From assembly GCA_025330725.1 (NCBI GenBank), contig JAIWND010000005.1, forward strand, positions 1,116,001 through 1,180,000: 64,000 bases of DNA, in the 5' to 3' direction. Positions 46,841 to 59,656 of the stretch are shown piece after piece. A program made the position numbers and the translations under genes. The number at the start of each line of letters is the position of its first letter. The stretch's first letter is position 1. Origin of the DNA: Chlamydoabsidia padenii (Eukaryota; Mucoromycota; Mucoromycetes; Mucorales; Cunninghamellaceae). The notes below the pieces were generated by a model. That model did not search any database and was not told the DNA's origin. It worked only from the letters and a program-made list of their open reading frames with translations.

Positions 46841-49800
46841 ATGGCGGAGTAAGTGTGTATTTGGTGCATAATGTGGTAGGAAAGGCACCTGTACCAACTT
46901 ACTTGTCATTCTCTTTTTAAATAGAAACAATATGGACAATATGGACACTGGCGAAAAATCTCTCAGCAAATTGATATTGGAAATCGGTTACGAATGTTGC
47001 GCTTCTACTCAATCTGTGGAGGATATCATCAGCAAAGTCGACAACAAGATCACTGAAAAGGATATAGCGGAATGCCTTGGGTGTATGGTCCGGACTTATA
47101 CCAACATGACAGGTGTTGGTGGTGACTCTCTTAATGCCTCAAATTGGAATGTTGAAAACTTTGTGTTTGTTGTGAAGAAAATGGTAAACCGCTTATTACA
47201 AGATACACTTATCTTAAATACAGCATAAACTAATCACTTCTTAATAGGCCCCTGAACTTGATTGGTACAAAGTGATCGAACACTTGGATTATGCACACTT
47301 CTTTGTTTATGACTTTAAAGGTCTTGATATACTGATCCGAGCATGGAATGAATACTCAAAGGTAAAATAAAACATATTTGTTTGATCTTGACTAATCTTC
47401 TTTTTTTATAGACTGAATCCTTCCCGGCAAACAAATTCTTCGGTCAATGGCAAAACTTGAAAGGTCAACTCAGCGCTTTATACCAAATGGCAAATGTGTC
47501 CACCGATATCCTCAGTCTGGTTGATTGCTCCAAGCGCAAAGTCATCGAATTAGCTGACTTTGACTCATCAGATCAAAATTTCCAAAGTATGGCATCTCAA
47601 TTGGCGACTACTCAACTCAACTCATTGGACCTTATTGAATGCGTTATTAACTTGGCGGATTCTACTGTTGCCGATGATGTGTCAATGTTTCTCGAAATGA
47701 TGACTCACAAATCCCCTGAATTGGTCTTTGTTGGTCTCATTCAAATCCAGGTAAAGAAGAGTTGGTCTATACCAGATTTGAATTAAAACACCAGATACTT
47801 ACCCTCTCTCTCTTTATCGATGAAAACATATAGCCTATCAAATCATCCCTTCACAAAGATCTTCTACGACGACTCCTGCTTATGTATTTGAATGGGACGC
47901 CTGGAAGTACCTTCGCTTTGACAAGACTGTGGGAAATTAACTCTGATTTTTTGGCGAAAAGCTTACTGGAACTATACACCAAGGACGGAACCAATCTTGA
48001 TAGAATTCTGGACGTCGTGCATCAAGTCAAGGTAATAATCATAGTAAAATGAAGGTGAGATAGATAATGTAATGACTAACCTTGTGATCTCTCCCTTTTA
48101 TAGATTCTATCTCAATCCTTGGATATGCAACCGACATTCTTTGCTCTCGATTTGGCAACACTGGCTTCTAGAAGAGGGTATATGGATTTGGAAAAGTGGC
48201 TTCAAGACAAGATCGCCAATTTAAAGGACTCCTTTCCACGCAACTTGTTGGACTTCCTCGCTCAAAAAGTATCATCAGAACTATCTCGTCAAGAAACTAA
48301 TGCACCACCAACAACCGTCCTACTATCTGTGGAAAGTGTGAAAATCTTGTTGAAAGTTTTGGCGGAAACGTAAGTTATACATAAAAAGAAAAAGAAAAAG
48401 AAAAGCATTTAGGAACAGGATTAACATTTTACTACTGCTTTATAGTCCAATGTCTCATGAAAACATGGCCATGCTCAAAGAAGTATCCAGTGTTTGCTTA
48501 CAAACCTACCCAAAACTGATGAATGTAGGAACTCAAGCGGAGCCTGGATCATCTGGTGGCGAAGTCTCATTCAAGCCTGAAGTGGAAGAAGAAGCAAACT
48601 CTTACTATGAACGGATCTACAGTGGTGAAATGACTGTTGACGAAATGATCGAACGCCTCAAGACATTCAGCAAATCCAATAATCCTAACGAACAAGACGT
48701 ATTTGCCTGTATGATTCATAATCTATTTGATGAATATCACTTCTTCCCAAAGTACCCGGACAAGGAACTGGCTATCACAAGTATTCTCTTTGGCTCTTTA
48801 ATTCAACATCAGCTGGTATCCTATGGGCCACTTGGTGTCGCGCTCCGGTGTGTTTTGGATGCTTTGGGGAACCCTTCTGGTAGCAAAATGTACAACTTTG
48901 GTGCACAAGCCATAGCTCAATTCCAACAGCGTCTTCCTGAATGGCCTCAATACTGCTCTCATTTACTACAAATACCTCATTTACAACAATCGAATCCAAA
49001 CTTGGTGCGTCTTGCTAATGTTGCTCTACAAAACAGCCAAGCTACTATTACTGGATCTCAACAAGATGATGGCGCTATTTTACCAAATCCGGCTGCTATT
49101 GCTCCAAAACCTGCAGACACTGCCCGGGGACAACGACAGCAACAACAACCTGTAGTGTTTGTCTCTTTGTGTGTCCCTGATGTACCAACACTACGCCCAT
49201 TGGATGATGATGATGAAGCAGTAACCGACATTCATTATACAACACCTTCAGAATCAATTCAGGACAAGATTTTATTTATCATCAACAATGTGGCGCGAAA
49301 CAATCTGGACAGCAAACTCGGTGAACTAAAGGAACTTCTAGACATGTCTAGCTATCAATGGTTTAGCAACTACTTGGTGGTCAAACGTGCTAGTATTGAA
49401 CCCAACTATCATGATCTTTACTTGATGCTTCTGGATGCAATTCACAGCCGACTGTTACAGGAACATGTGCTACGGGAAACATACGCCAACATTCAAATCT
49501 TACTTAACTCTGATAAAACGGTGTCCTCCTCTTCCGAACGAAGCTTGCTCAAAAATCTCGGGTCCTGGCTAGGTGGTATGACTTTGGCAAGAAACAGACC
49601 TATCAGACACAAGAACATATCTTTCAAGGTAACTGAATCGAAAAAAAAAAGGGGGGGGGAGGGAGGGAGCAGGCAGCTGAAGATGATACTCATACAAAAC
49701 TGCTTTGTTTTGAAATAGGACTTACTCTTGGAGGGTTATGACAGTAACAGACTCATTGTAGTGATTCCCTTTGTGTGTAAAGTCTTGGAACAATGTAGTA

Positions 49801-49965
49801 ATAGTAAGGTTTTTAAACCTCCTAATCCTTGGGTGATGGCCATCTTGAAGTTATTGGTGGAATTATACGAATATGCCGATCTGAAACTGAATCTCAAGTT
49901 TGAAATCGAAGTTTTATGCAAAAGCTTATCTCTGGAATTAAAAGGTAAGGACTCGAATTGGATCA

Positions 49966-50004
<39 letters not shown>

Positions 50005-50701
50005 GACAACTAATCTTTTATGTTTGTAGACATTGAAGCTACTTCTGCTTTGAAAAATCGACGACCTCTTAATGGTACCATCAAAAACAACATTGTGGAG
50101 ACTTTGGTTAAAGCTGACAACTCGATGGTGATGCCGAATGATAGTAGATCGCCCAAAAACGTCAATTTAACTACAGCTGGAGGTGGTCTTGATGGTGACA
50201 TGGACGACAACCAAATATCATTACTCAACCTCGCCCCCTATATCACCTTTAACTCTCAAATCATTCTTTACTCAACACATCCAGCCAGCAAACGACTCGT
50301 ATTACAAGCAATCAATAGATCGATTCAGGAGGTAATGCTTATAAAGTGATGTAATGGTGTGCTTATAGGTAACTTGACTTTTATTTTTATTTTTATATTC
50401 TTAATCTCTGTGATTAGATCATCGAACCTGTAGTAGACAGATCAGTTGCTATTGCCGCGGTATCAACCCGGGATCTTGTGGCCAAAGACTTTGCGATGGA
50501 ATCCGATGAAAACAAGATGCGTAAGGCTGCTCACTTGATGGCACAAAACTTGGCTGGCAGTTTGGCGATGGTGACATGTAAAGAACCTTTACGTTCGACA
50601 ATGGTGACCAACTTGCGAAACATCTTTTTGGCGAATGGATTGGCTGAAGTAAGTTTATCGTCAACTTTGTGTCAGCTATATATACTAACACCTCTCTCTT
50701 T

Positions 50702-50749
<48 letters not shown>

Positions 50750-52605
50750 AGAACTTGGTGGATCAGGCTGTACATGTAACGGTATCTGACAATCTTGACC
50801 TTGTGTGCGCTGTGATAGAAAAGGCAGCGATGGAAAAAGCAACACTCGAAGTCGATGAACACCTGATGATAGCATTCTCCAATCGCAAGAAACATCGAAG
50901 CCAAAGAACTGGACAACCTTACTATGATGTGGACATCTTTTCGGCGCCAAGATACCCTGTGTCACTACCTGAACCTCTCCGAGCCAAGCCTGATGGTCTA
51001 CAATCAAGTCAATTACGGATTTATGAAGATTTTGCTCGAATGTCACGTACTGCACCCCCCATGTCTTCTCAAATGAATTCTGGTTTTAATGTTACCCGAG
51101 GTGTCAACAATATGGATTCTACTGGTCGTGGCTATGGATATACTGGGAACATGGCAGCAGGTCCTCACGTCAATGATGGAAACAATGGTGGATTTGATCT
51201 CGGTGGAACAACCGTGAATCAAGTTAGTGCGCATCAAATCTTGGAAAGGTTTGCTCAATATATTACTGAATTGGAAAAACTTGTTGTCTCTCCACAGGTG
51301 GCGGGCCAATTTACAAGCTTCCAATTCTTACCTCCCATGCATGACATTCGTGTGATCATTCGTCAAGTGCCTCTACTTGCATTATCAAGCTTCGACAAGG
51401 TGGAGGCGGCTCGTACTTTTGCTCAAAAGGTGGTCCAACTCTTATACAAAAGTGAAACCCAGCTGGCTCGGGAATCGTATGTAGTACTTTTGGAACAGCT
51501 TTGTGAAGTCTCTTCCAATGTTGGTACTCTGGTTACTCAATGGCTTACTCATGCGGATGATGAACGCAAGTATAATGTACCTGTTACTGTGGCGCTAATC
51601 AAGGCTGGACTGATTAATCTCGTGGAACAAGATCAAGAATTGGCGATCCTTATCGATAGCGGGCGTACAAGTGCTATTGATTTTACAGCAAATCTCATCC
51701 GAGCATGTCTTTTTGGCGACGATTCTATTTCTTTGGCCTCTCGACAAGACTTTGCAGCTTCATTGGATGCCTTTAGCCGGTTACGTACTAATGTCCATGA
51801 AAGTGTGATGGCTCTCTTGGATGAAATGCGGAAACATGGTGGCGATAATCAACAGGATCTTGGTGGTGGCGGCGGCAAAGAAGGTGTTGCTCTAAAAGAA
51901 GAAATGAATCTCCGTGAACAGCTTCAATTTTTATTTGCTGAATGGGTCCATTTGTTACAACATCCTAATACCACTGAAAAGGTACAACTTGCCTTTATCG
52001 CTCAACTTACTCAACAAAACATCTTTGCTTCGGACGATATGTCTTCACTATTCTACCGGATATGCTTGGAGGCGTCCATTCAACATGTCATCAAGTATAA
52101 ACAAATGTCGGCCGGGGGAAATCCACCATCTGCAGTGGCTGCCGCTTCACTCGCCTACCAACCCATCGATGCATTCTCAAAATTGGTAGTGGGTCTCATA
52201 CAGTATCAACATCAGCAACAGCAACCAATTACAGATGCAGCGAAATCACCTACCTCATCATCAATGAAACTCACTCAATTCACAAAGGTGCTCTCAGTCA
52301 TTGTCCTTGTCTTGGCTCAACATCATGAACAACGGCGTCAACAATTTGATCAGCGACCCTTCTTGCGATTGCTCACCAGTTTGTTGACAGACCTCCATAC
52401 GATAGAACAACAAATACAAAGCGTATATATTCCTATCCTCATTACTTTTGCCAACACCTTGCAGGCTTTACAACCGTCTTATTTCCCAGGATTTGCTTTT
52501 GCTTGGCTACAACTGGCATCTCACCGACTCTTCATGCCAAAACTACTACTAGCTGAAAACCAAAAGGTAAAAAGGAAAAAAAAATCGCACTTGTTGAACA
52601 ATTTT

Positions 52606-52640
<35 letters not shown>

Positions 52641-53662
52641 ATACAAATGATAGGGATGGCCAACATTTGAAAAGCTACTTATTGGATTGATTCAATTCTT
52701 GGTGCCTTTCTTGAAGAAAACCGAATTAAAGGATACAACAAGAATGCTATACCGTGGAACTTTAAAGGTGCTCTTGGTGCTTTTACACGACTTCCCCGAA
52801 TTCTTATGCGACTACAACTATAGCTTCTGTGACACTGTGCCATCTTCCTGCATTCAACTACGCAACTTGATTCTTAGCGCCTTCCCTCGAAACATGCGAT
52901 TGCCTGATCCATTCACACCTAATCTGAAAGTGGATCTTCTTCCTGAAATCAAACAATCACCACGGATCTCATCAGACTACGAATCAGTATTGGAAGTGGG
53001 TCAATTCAAAAAGGATATTGATGGATACCTCTTGGAAAAGCAAAACAAGGCATTCTTATCACAATTGGTGGACAAACTGACGAAAAAGGATAATGGTGAA
53101 GACAAGTACAACGTGTCAATGATCAATGCTTTGGTGTTCTACATCGGGGTTAGTAGTATTACACAGAACATTCCCGGGAACCAGGGTGCTGCTATTGAAA
53201 TCTTCCAACATTTACTGGTAGAATTGGATTCTGAAGGTAAGACAAATAGACCTCACAATGGAACTATATGGTTTTTAACACGTTTTGTATATATAGGTCG
53301 ATATCTCTTCCTCAGTGCCATCGCCAATCAATTACGATATCCCAACAGCCATACCCACTACTTTAGCTGTGTTTTACTCTATCTGTTTGCGGAAAGCAAC
53401 AAGGAAATCATCAAGGAACAAATTACTCGGGTCCTTTTGGAACGACTTATTGTGAATCGACCACATCCCTGGGGGCTACTTATTACATTTATCGAACTCA
53501 TCAAGAATCCCGGCTATAACTTTTGGAATCACTCCTTCACTCGGTGTGCGACTGATATTGAACGACTTTTTGAAAGTGTATCCAGGTAAGGATAAACATA
53601 CAATGATTTAAATATTTATTTACCCTTGCTTGTATTCAAATAGATCAATCAACCAAATATAA
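46841..53662 (+). CDS. NOT1: CCR4-NOT scaffold subunit NOT1
   Basis: Fourteen exons: 46841-46848, 46925-47183, 47248-47361, 47412-47750, 47834-48031, 48104-48369, 48446-49628, 49719-49944, 50030-50331, 50418-50648, 50752-52566, 52654-53236, 53297-53585, 53644-53662; 1943 residues. It is the backbone of the deadenylase complex. Visible parts are the N-terminal HEAT arm, the CAF1-binding MIF4G region ([20 protein letters not shown] and the following [27 protein letters not shown]), the NOT9-binding region (NRRPL onward, [20 protein letters not shown]), and the C-terminal NOT1 module that binds NOT2/NOT3 ([62 protein letters not shown]). Exon 1 codes for only 8 nt. Intron 12 (53237-53296, 60 nt) is in frame and lacks a stop. 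The end at 53662 (ESVSRSINQI) assumes a final intron; without it the protein stops at 53589. Confidence 0.95.
49968..50003 (+). repeat. 36-nt poly-T in NOT1 intron 8
   Basis: T36 upstream of the 3' splice site at 50029. NOT1 introns 10 (T25 followed by a (GT)n stretch, 50699-50750) and 11 (about T30, near 52609-52638) hold similar runs. Confidence 0.9.
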
Positions 53663-55012
53663 TGGATGATCTCCTTTAGTTTAATTATGTATAATATACT
53701 TTGTCTTTTTATCATTCATACTCTTACTTAGAATACATGCCCCTGTACAATAGTTGTCAATAAAATACATAATTGTCTTTGTCTGTCTCTCTTTTTTATT
53801 TATTTATATAACTAGTCTATCTTGATGAAATTTTAATGTGCTAATACTTATCTTGTGCCATAAACATATATACTAAAGCCTATATCCTTTTGATAATATG
53901 CACTTCACGGAGAAAACAATACATGATCATTACTCCTCCGTACAAAACACGGGGTTTGAAAAGAATATATTGCATGAAGCGGGATTTGAAGTTTGCTCTT
54001 TCATTGCCTGTTTCAAACATGATACTTGGAAGGGAATCAAGTTGAATTACTATTACACCAACATCTGTAGAAAAACAAAAAATGGTAAATATGTTTCCAG
54101 TATGATGGTTCACCATTCTTGCATTTTACAGATGATAATAATAAAACGAGAAGCACAGTATTTTAGTTATAGGTTGATGCATGATTGAGAATGATGACTA
54201 GTTTCGCTACTTTGCAGCAGACAATCGATCAAGAAAGGGGTATCATGTATCAAAAGCAACAACAATCGGAAGGTAGCATCCGAAGAATGTGATATAATGA
54301 AACCATTATCATACACAAATCAGAATGATTAATGAGGGAAATCAATCCCTTTTTGGAACATCGGGGTTGGATTATTTTCTTTTTCGCTTGACAACTTTGT
54401 TAGCCTCCCCCTCCCCCTAATTTCATCCGTTTCACCTTATAAACATTACCACCTATTGTTTGATGCGTTTGCCATCTATTTTTCATCATCAAGAGAAGAA
54501 GAAGAAAAAAAAGGAGTCAACTTGATATGTATTAGATTGTGCAACCAATGCGTGGAAAGGGCGGGCGCATTTAGACTTTTTCAGAACCCGCTCACGCCCT
54601 TTTACTGCCGACTCACCAAAATGATCATCACCCATCAGAGGGCGTCTTTGTTTATCTTCTCCCGTCAAAGCAGAATTTGATAGATATTGCTTATTCCAGT
54701 TAGAACCGGGACTTGTTTGTAACCTTATACATGAGACATTACAAAAGTTTTTCTTATACCATCAGATGATTCTTCAAACACTTGAGAAACGTCAAAATAT
54801 GTTTCAAAGTGTTTGGTTTATGGGGTAGGCAAGAAAGTTGTCAATAATTCAACTCCCGCCACAGGGTGTGTCGGCCATGTGTCTGTCTTAAAAAGGTAAC
54901 TATTTTTGACATGAACACAACCCTCTCAGGGAAAAAAAAAAGATATAAATTAGACCTGATTTTGCAACTCTTTCACTTTATATATAGTAAAACAACAACA
55001 GTTTTGAACAAG
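53663..55012. other. Gene-poor region after NOT1
   Basis: No supported gene. 53663-53880 is the NOT1 3' flank. ACACGGGGTTTGAAAAG (53948) and TGCATGAAGCGGGATTTGAAG (53971-53991) pair the two dispersed motifs. A 96-codon frame (53898-54188) runs through them and is probably accidental. TATATATAG at 54979 precedes the small frame at 55013. Confidence 0.4.
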
Positions 55013-55084
55013 ATGCCTCCTGACAGACCTACCAAGCCCCCACTTCCAAGACCTTACCCTGCTCCAGTCAAGCGGCCAAAATGA
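55013..55084 (+). CDS. Possible Pro-rich micropeptide (23 residues)
   Basis: A short frame from ATG at 55013 to TGA at 55082-55084, 33 bp after a TATATATAG and in a purine-rich start context (AACAAGATGCC). Its product is Pro/Arg/Lys-rich with overlapping PxxP motifs (KPPLPRPYPAPVKRPK), the pattern of an SH3 ligand. No introns or homologues are known to me. Size makes chance possible; the biased composition is the only support. Confidence 0.25.
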   Translation: MPPDRPTKPPLPRPYPAPVKRPK

Positions 55085-55848
55085 GGATCCCAAGAAAGCT
55101 AATATGTAAAAAAAAAAAGTCAAGCATCATCATCATCATCATCATCACAAAAAGTATCATCTTCGTACATAACTTTCCACTACATACCAAAAAAAAACCT
55201 CACTTGAATCATACCCTCTCCGTTCACTTTTATACATATATACTACCTCTCCCATCTCTTTGTCTTTCGCCATATTTATGTTTATACTTTATGCTTTCGT
55301 AAATAAAAATCTTATTTTACCTCATTCACTCAATTCATGCAGACATAATACTCCTTAGAAAAGGCGGACTTTTTCAAACGCCGACATCACTTTTTTTTTT
55401 ATCACAACTATTTTTATGCCACGGGTAGATTTTCAGAGAAGGAAACTAATCCTTGGTACTTGTGGATACTAAAAAAGTGCCATTGTGCCATGTGGTTACA
55501 CCAAAGCTGTCAACTTTTAACTCGGATGTAGTATCGTATTTTTACTTTAGGAAGATCTTTTGTATGAAGTTGCACAAAGTCAATCAACTTTTTCATCAAA
55601 ATATGACTTATCCTTGCGATCCATATGTCATACACGTTGCAATCTAGATACTTTCAACTTGGCCTTTTTTAAAGAAAAGTCTTTTTCATGTGTAAAAGGG
55701 CCTCCAAGATATTCAGATTCCGCAATAATATCAAATCCCGACAAAAGGGCGGGGCCCATCTCTTTTTTTTTTTTTTTCTTTTCTCTCTCCCCAAACAAAA
55801 AAAGACAACCACTAATCGAATTCAGAATCTCAAAAGAACATAAAACAT
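55085..55848. other. Intergenic region before the 55.8-56.5 kb gene relic
   Basis: No gene is seen. TCAAATCCCGACAAAAGGGCGGGGCCC (55731-55757) lies about 100 bp before the ATG at 55849, followed by a T16 run. A CGGACTTTTTCAAACGCCGAC segment is at 55364-55384. Confidence 0.4.
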
Positions 55849-56546
55849 ATGGTAAGTAAATACCGTCAAATGTTATTCACACGATAATAATAATTCACAA
55901 TTGTTTGTTTGATTGTTTGCACTATTTTAGGTCTTCACCGAAACACCACTATAAAACTTGACAGCATCACGTTTTATATACGACTATTGGCAATGAAGAC
56001 GGAAAAATTCATGACATTGAGTCTAGGTGAAGAAAAAAAAAAAAAAAGGTGGGTAACTGAAGTAATGGCTGTTGATTTTTTTTTCTTCTTCTTTGGGTGG
56101 TGGTGTAGTATGGAACTCGATAGTAGCCTGAATTAGGGCGACTACCCCAGGTTCGATTTTTGGTGTTTGTACTGGTGCACGCTTTTGCCGTATGCTGCCA
56201 TCTTGATAAACATGACAAAGGTAAATGGAAAATAATAATGATAATATGATGATGGAAACAACTATTAAACTTGTACTCTTTTAGTTCTAATTAACAGACA
56301 TCTGGCCAACATGTTTACGATCCTTAATCAAGAATAAAGCAGTGAAATTCCCTTCTGACCATATCTGTCCTTTTTTGGAGGGTAAGCTACTTTTGATTCG
56401 AAATGAAGGTAAGCCATTTGAGGAAGCCTTGAAATCAAAAAGACTAACAAATACTATTCTAAACTTTTTTATTTGTAGTGATTCGATGCATTTATGAAGA
56501 TACAAATCCTATATACAAGAAGAAGATTGCTGATTCCACCATCTAA
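55849..56546 (+). pseudogene. Multi-exon gene or relic, family not recognised
   Basis: A promoter-like element and T run precede an ATG at 55849-55851 that is directly followed by GTAAGT. With acceptors at TGACAG (ending 55964) the frame reads MHHVLYTTIGNEDGKIHDIE, and from the acceptor at about 56136 ATTPGSIFGVCTGARFCRML, but a TGA follows at 56205. Further exons read IWPTCLRSLIKNKAVKFPSD then HICPFLEGKLLLIRNE (to 56407) and VIRCIYEDTNPIYKKKIADS then TI-stop (56479-56546), with good GT/AG sites between. The last two exons join in frame; the third does not. Either one stop-bearing mutation has broken the gene or my splice choice is wrong. The family is unknown. Confidence 0.4.
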
Positions 56547-57104
56547 TGATCATAAACTCTAGCATAGTAGTCCCCCCCCCCACATACATAATGGTCCTAT
56601 AGATGTATGTTTAGTAAATATCACAACAATAAAAGACTTTTTTTTTTTTTTTTTTTTTTTACTTTGTTTATATTTAATGACAATCAAGTATTGTGTATCA
56701 ATCATATTTTACTATGTATCCACTTGTTGAATCACCAGGTCCTGACTTTAAAACACATACAGCGTGTGTATATTATATGTTTACCATCTTTTATTGTTGT
56801 TTGTAAGTATATATAAGTTTTGACCATGGTCACACCACTTCATCCAGTCAATAATACCAACGTTGCTTTTCGTCCAATATATAACCTGCATGTGTTTCGA
56901 CCCATCTTCCAAAAAAGGACATTCATGCATAAAAATGTGTCAAATCCCGCCCAAACCAATCAAAAACCCCTCCTTTTGTGTGTTTTATATGATAACATGA
57001 TTTTTATTGATAAAAAAAAGAGCGACAAAGACTAATGTGTTTGTTAAAAATACTATACTATGGGAGAAAATAACTGATATATATTTATATAAAAGGGTGA
57101 TAAA
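56547..57104. other. 3' flank before NOT4 (convergent)
   Basis: No gene is seen. CAATAAAAG at 56627 precedes a T22 run. TTCATGCATAAAAATGTGTCAAATCCCGCC (56922-56951) carries both dispersed motifs in the same order as at 661-688, with no start codon nearby on either side. Confidence 0.4.
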
Positions 57105-58352
57105 CTAGATTTGGGCAAAACCAAACCGAGAAGTTTTTCGAATTGGGGATTCAAACAAGTTACCAGACGTTCGTAATATTTGATGAGCAAAAGGATTAAA
57201 GGTACCACGATAAGTTGGTGTGGGTACAGCATTGAGTAAAAAGTCCAACGTGTTGATTGTATAATCTTCTTTTGTGTTGTTCATCAAAGTTGAATGCAAG
57301 CTTGGTGGTTTTCGATCCGAAGTTGGTGTCAAGGGTTGTTGCTGTTGTTGTCCATCCTCTTCCTTTTGATATAAAGCTGAGACACCTAAAGGAGTTTCAT
57401 CTTGATCGTCTTCTGTTGTTGGTAGTCCGACTTGATCCATAGCATCACCCAGGACAAAATTAACCAATGCATCCTTCAAGACATTCATGGATGTTAATGG
57501 CGAAGATTCGGCCGTATTAGCCACCATCAGGGTTGGTGTTGTAGGGTGTGACGATGATGGTGTGGTTGATGATGATGATTTCGATTTGCTTGATAAAAGA
57601 TGGGTTGAGCCACAAGTGGATGCAGTAGATTCCTTGTTGTTCTTCAGTTGTTCCTTGCGCTTCTTCTTTTCAATCTTTCGTTTAATTGCTGAAGGTGACT
57701 GTGGTTGTTGTTGAGGCTGTTGCTTTTGAGATGCTGCTGCTGCCACCGCCAATGGAGGACCAAAGTTATCAGGGGTCAAGGTGCCACGATCAGGTAGATT
57801 TGATTTGAGTGCAACTGGAGTAGATGGTCCGCTGTTGGTAGTACCAACTTTTGCCCATGAAGCAGTTGCTGGTAGTGCAGATCGATCATCATCTTGGTCG
57901 AATAGATTAGGTGAGGAAGAGGAAGTTGATTGTTGTTGTTGTTGTTGTCGTATGGGCGAGCCTTTATAAGAAACGGTAGCCACTGATTCCAAAGTAGATG
58001 GTTTTCGAGAAGATGATGATGCGGTGGTAGATGAACCAACAGGTGGAAAGTCATGACTTGATATTGATGGAGAAGAATGATAAGAGGATCCAGAATTTAA
58101 ATGGCCATTACTTGATGATGAAGTGATAGAAGAGGAAGGTCGGTGGTGGTGATGATGATGGTCATCTTCATCGTCATTGTCGTCGTTTGATATTTGATCC
58201 CGCATGCGATGCTTACCCGTAGCCAATTCTTCTTTGGAGATAGTATCAGCCTCTTCACCAGGTTCATGTAGATAAAGACAGGATGGATTTGGACAAGTCA
58301 TGTTTCGAAGATAGTAAGTACAGTATTTTGTGGTCCCATACGATGCCCTATA

Positions 58353-58386
<34 letters not shown>

Positions 58387-59351
58387 TGTTAATGCATACA
58401 ATTATTATCGTGTCATTATATTAGTTACTAACCTTAATATCCTTCCCGCAATTGAGTGTCCATCCACAGTTTGTATCGCTTTGTCTGCATCTTCCTTTCG
58501 ATGGTATGTCACATAGACCGCCGCACTTGGTTGCATTGATGTTGTCCCGCCTACATGTGAAGTCACTGCGACATTGCGTTTGTTGATCACTACTTTGGCG
58601 ATTTTCCCGAATTGACCAAAATAATCATTCGATCGAATTATCTATAAAGAAAGAAAGAAAGAAAGAGAGAGATGTTAATATGTAAAGACAAGTATATTGT
58701 TGAAAGGACTTACATCTTCAGTAGCATACTTGGGATGAAGACCTATCACATACACCAGATTCTTTTGCACCACACGCATATTGGCCAAATGACGTCGGTT
58801 TACAGCTTCCATGTCCTTTTGTTGTCGTTCCTTTTCCTTCTTTTCACGTTTAATACGGGTGATTCTATTAATAACAAAAGAGGAGATAAACTATTTGTCA
58901 TTCATTGTTTATCACCCTTTATTTTTTTATACTTACTCATCGGCACTGATCGGTTCGAATTCTACCAATTCATCAGAGTATTCCCGGCGACTATTAAGAT
59001 AAAAAGTTAAAGATATAGATGGTTAATAACCATTTAATCATAATCAAGAGCCAATGGTTACTGATGTAGGTTGATGGGGGAGTTTTTACCAGGCAGGACA
59101 GCGACCATTCAAGTTTTCCTTAATATGATGCCAACAAAATCTACAGATCTATAGAAAAAAAAAATAATAATCAAAAGATGCAAAAGAAAGTGTTAGTAGG
59201 GACTAAATATCAACAAATGGATTAGTAAAGACAAGGATGAGTGTTTTTTTACCTGGTATCCACAAGTACAAGGTCTAAAGCTCCGGTCAGCAATATCGAG
59301 TTCCTCCATACAAAGAGGACAATCCAAATCGTCATCGTCAGATTCAAACAT
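57105..59351 (-). CDS. NOT4: CCR4-NOT subunit NOT4, RING-type E3 ligase
   Basis: Six exons: 59351-59253, 59148-59090, 58990-58937, 58864-58714, 58641-58433, 58347-57105; 604 residues. The C4C4 RING starts at residue 11: CPLCMEELDIADRSF, then CTCGYQICRFCWHHI and CPACRREYSDE, split by two introns. A coiled linker (KEKERQQKDMEAVNRRHLAN) leads to the RRM (VVQKNLVYVIGLHPKYATED, IIRSNDYFGQFGKIAKVVIN, AAVYVTYHRKEDADKAIQ). The CCCH finger with TTKYCTYYLRNMTCPNPSCL and YLHEPGE follows. The C-terminal 380 residues are Ser/Gln-rich, with a conserved-looking end (NPFAHQILRTSGNL). NOT4 ubiquitinates ribosome-associated substrates with Ubc4/5. CGGCGTTTAAAATGAGCCC lies 170-188 bp upstream. A 26-nt A run (T on the sense strand) is in the 5'UTR and another in intron 5. 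Confidence 0.96.
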
Positions 59352-59446
59352 TATAACTCAAGAAGAAGATACAGAAGGGAGCAAGTAACGATTGTATAAA
59401 ATAAAGGGGAGTAGTAGTGGTTTAAGAAGAGAATAGAAGACGAAAG

Positions 59447-59477
<31 letters not shown>

Positions 59478-59520
59478 ACTTGATTTGTTTTCCACAAACC
59501 AGCTACTAAAAGTTTTCAAT

Positions 59521-59539
59521 CGGCGTTTAAAATGAGCCC
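59521..59539 (-). promoter_or_regulatory. CGGCGTTTAAAATGAGCCC element before NOT4
   Basis: Positioned 170-188 bp upstream of the NOT4 start. It shares CGGCGTTTAAAAT with 7946 and 46030, and a GCCC a few bases later with 46030. Confidence 0.5.
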
Positions 59540-59656
59540 AAAGACAAAATGACATTTTTTATTTCTACTTGTTAATGTACAGTTTGCAATATGATATAAC
59601 TATTTAACACAATCACATAAAATGGAGGAAAGAGGGGGAAAATGATATAATCTAAT

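Noticed and set aside
53898..54188. 96-codon plus-strand frame
   Set aside because: Covers two dispersed-element copies, no domain, low-complexity ends.
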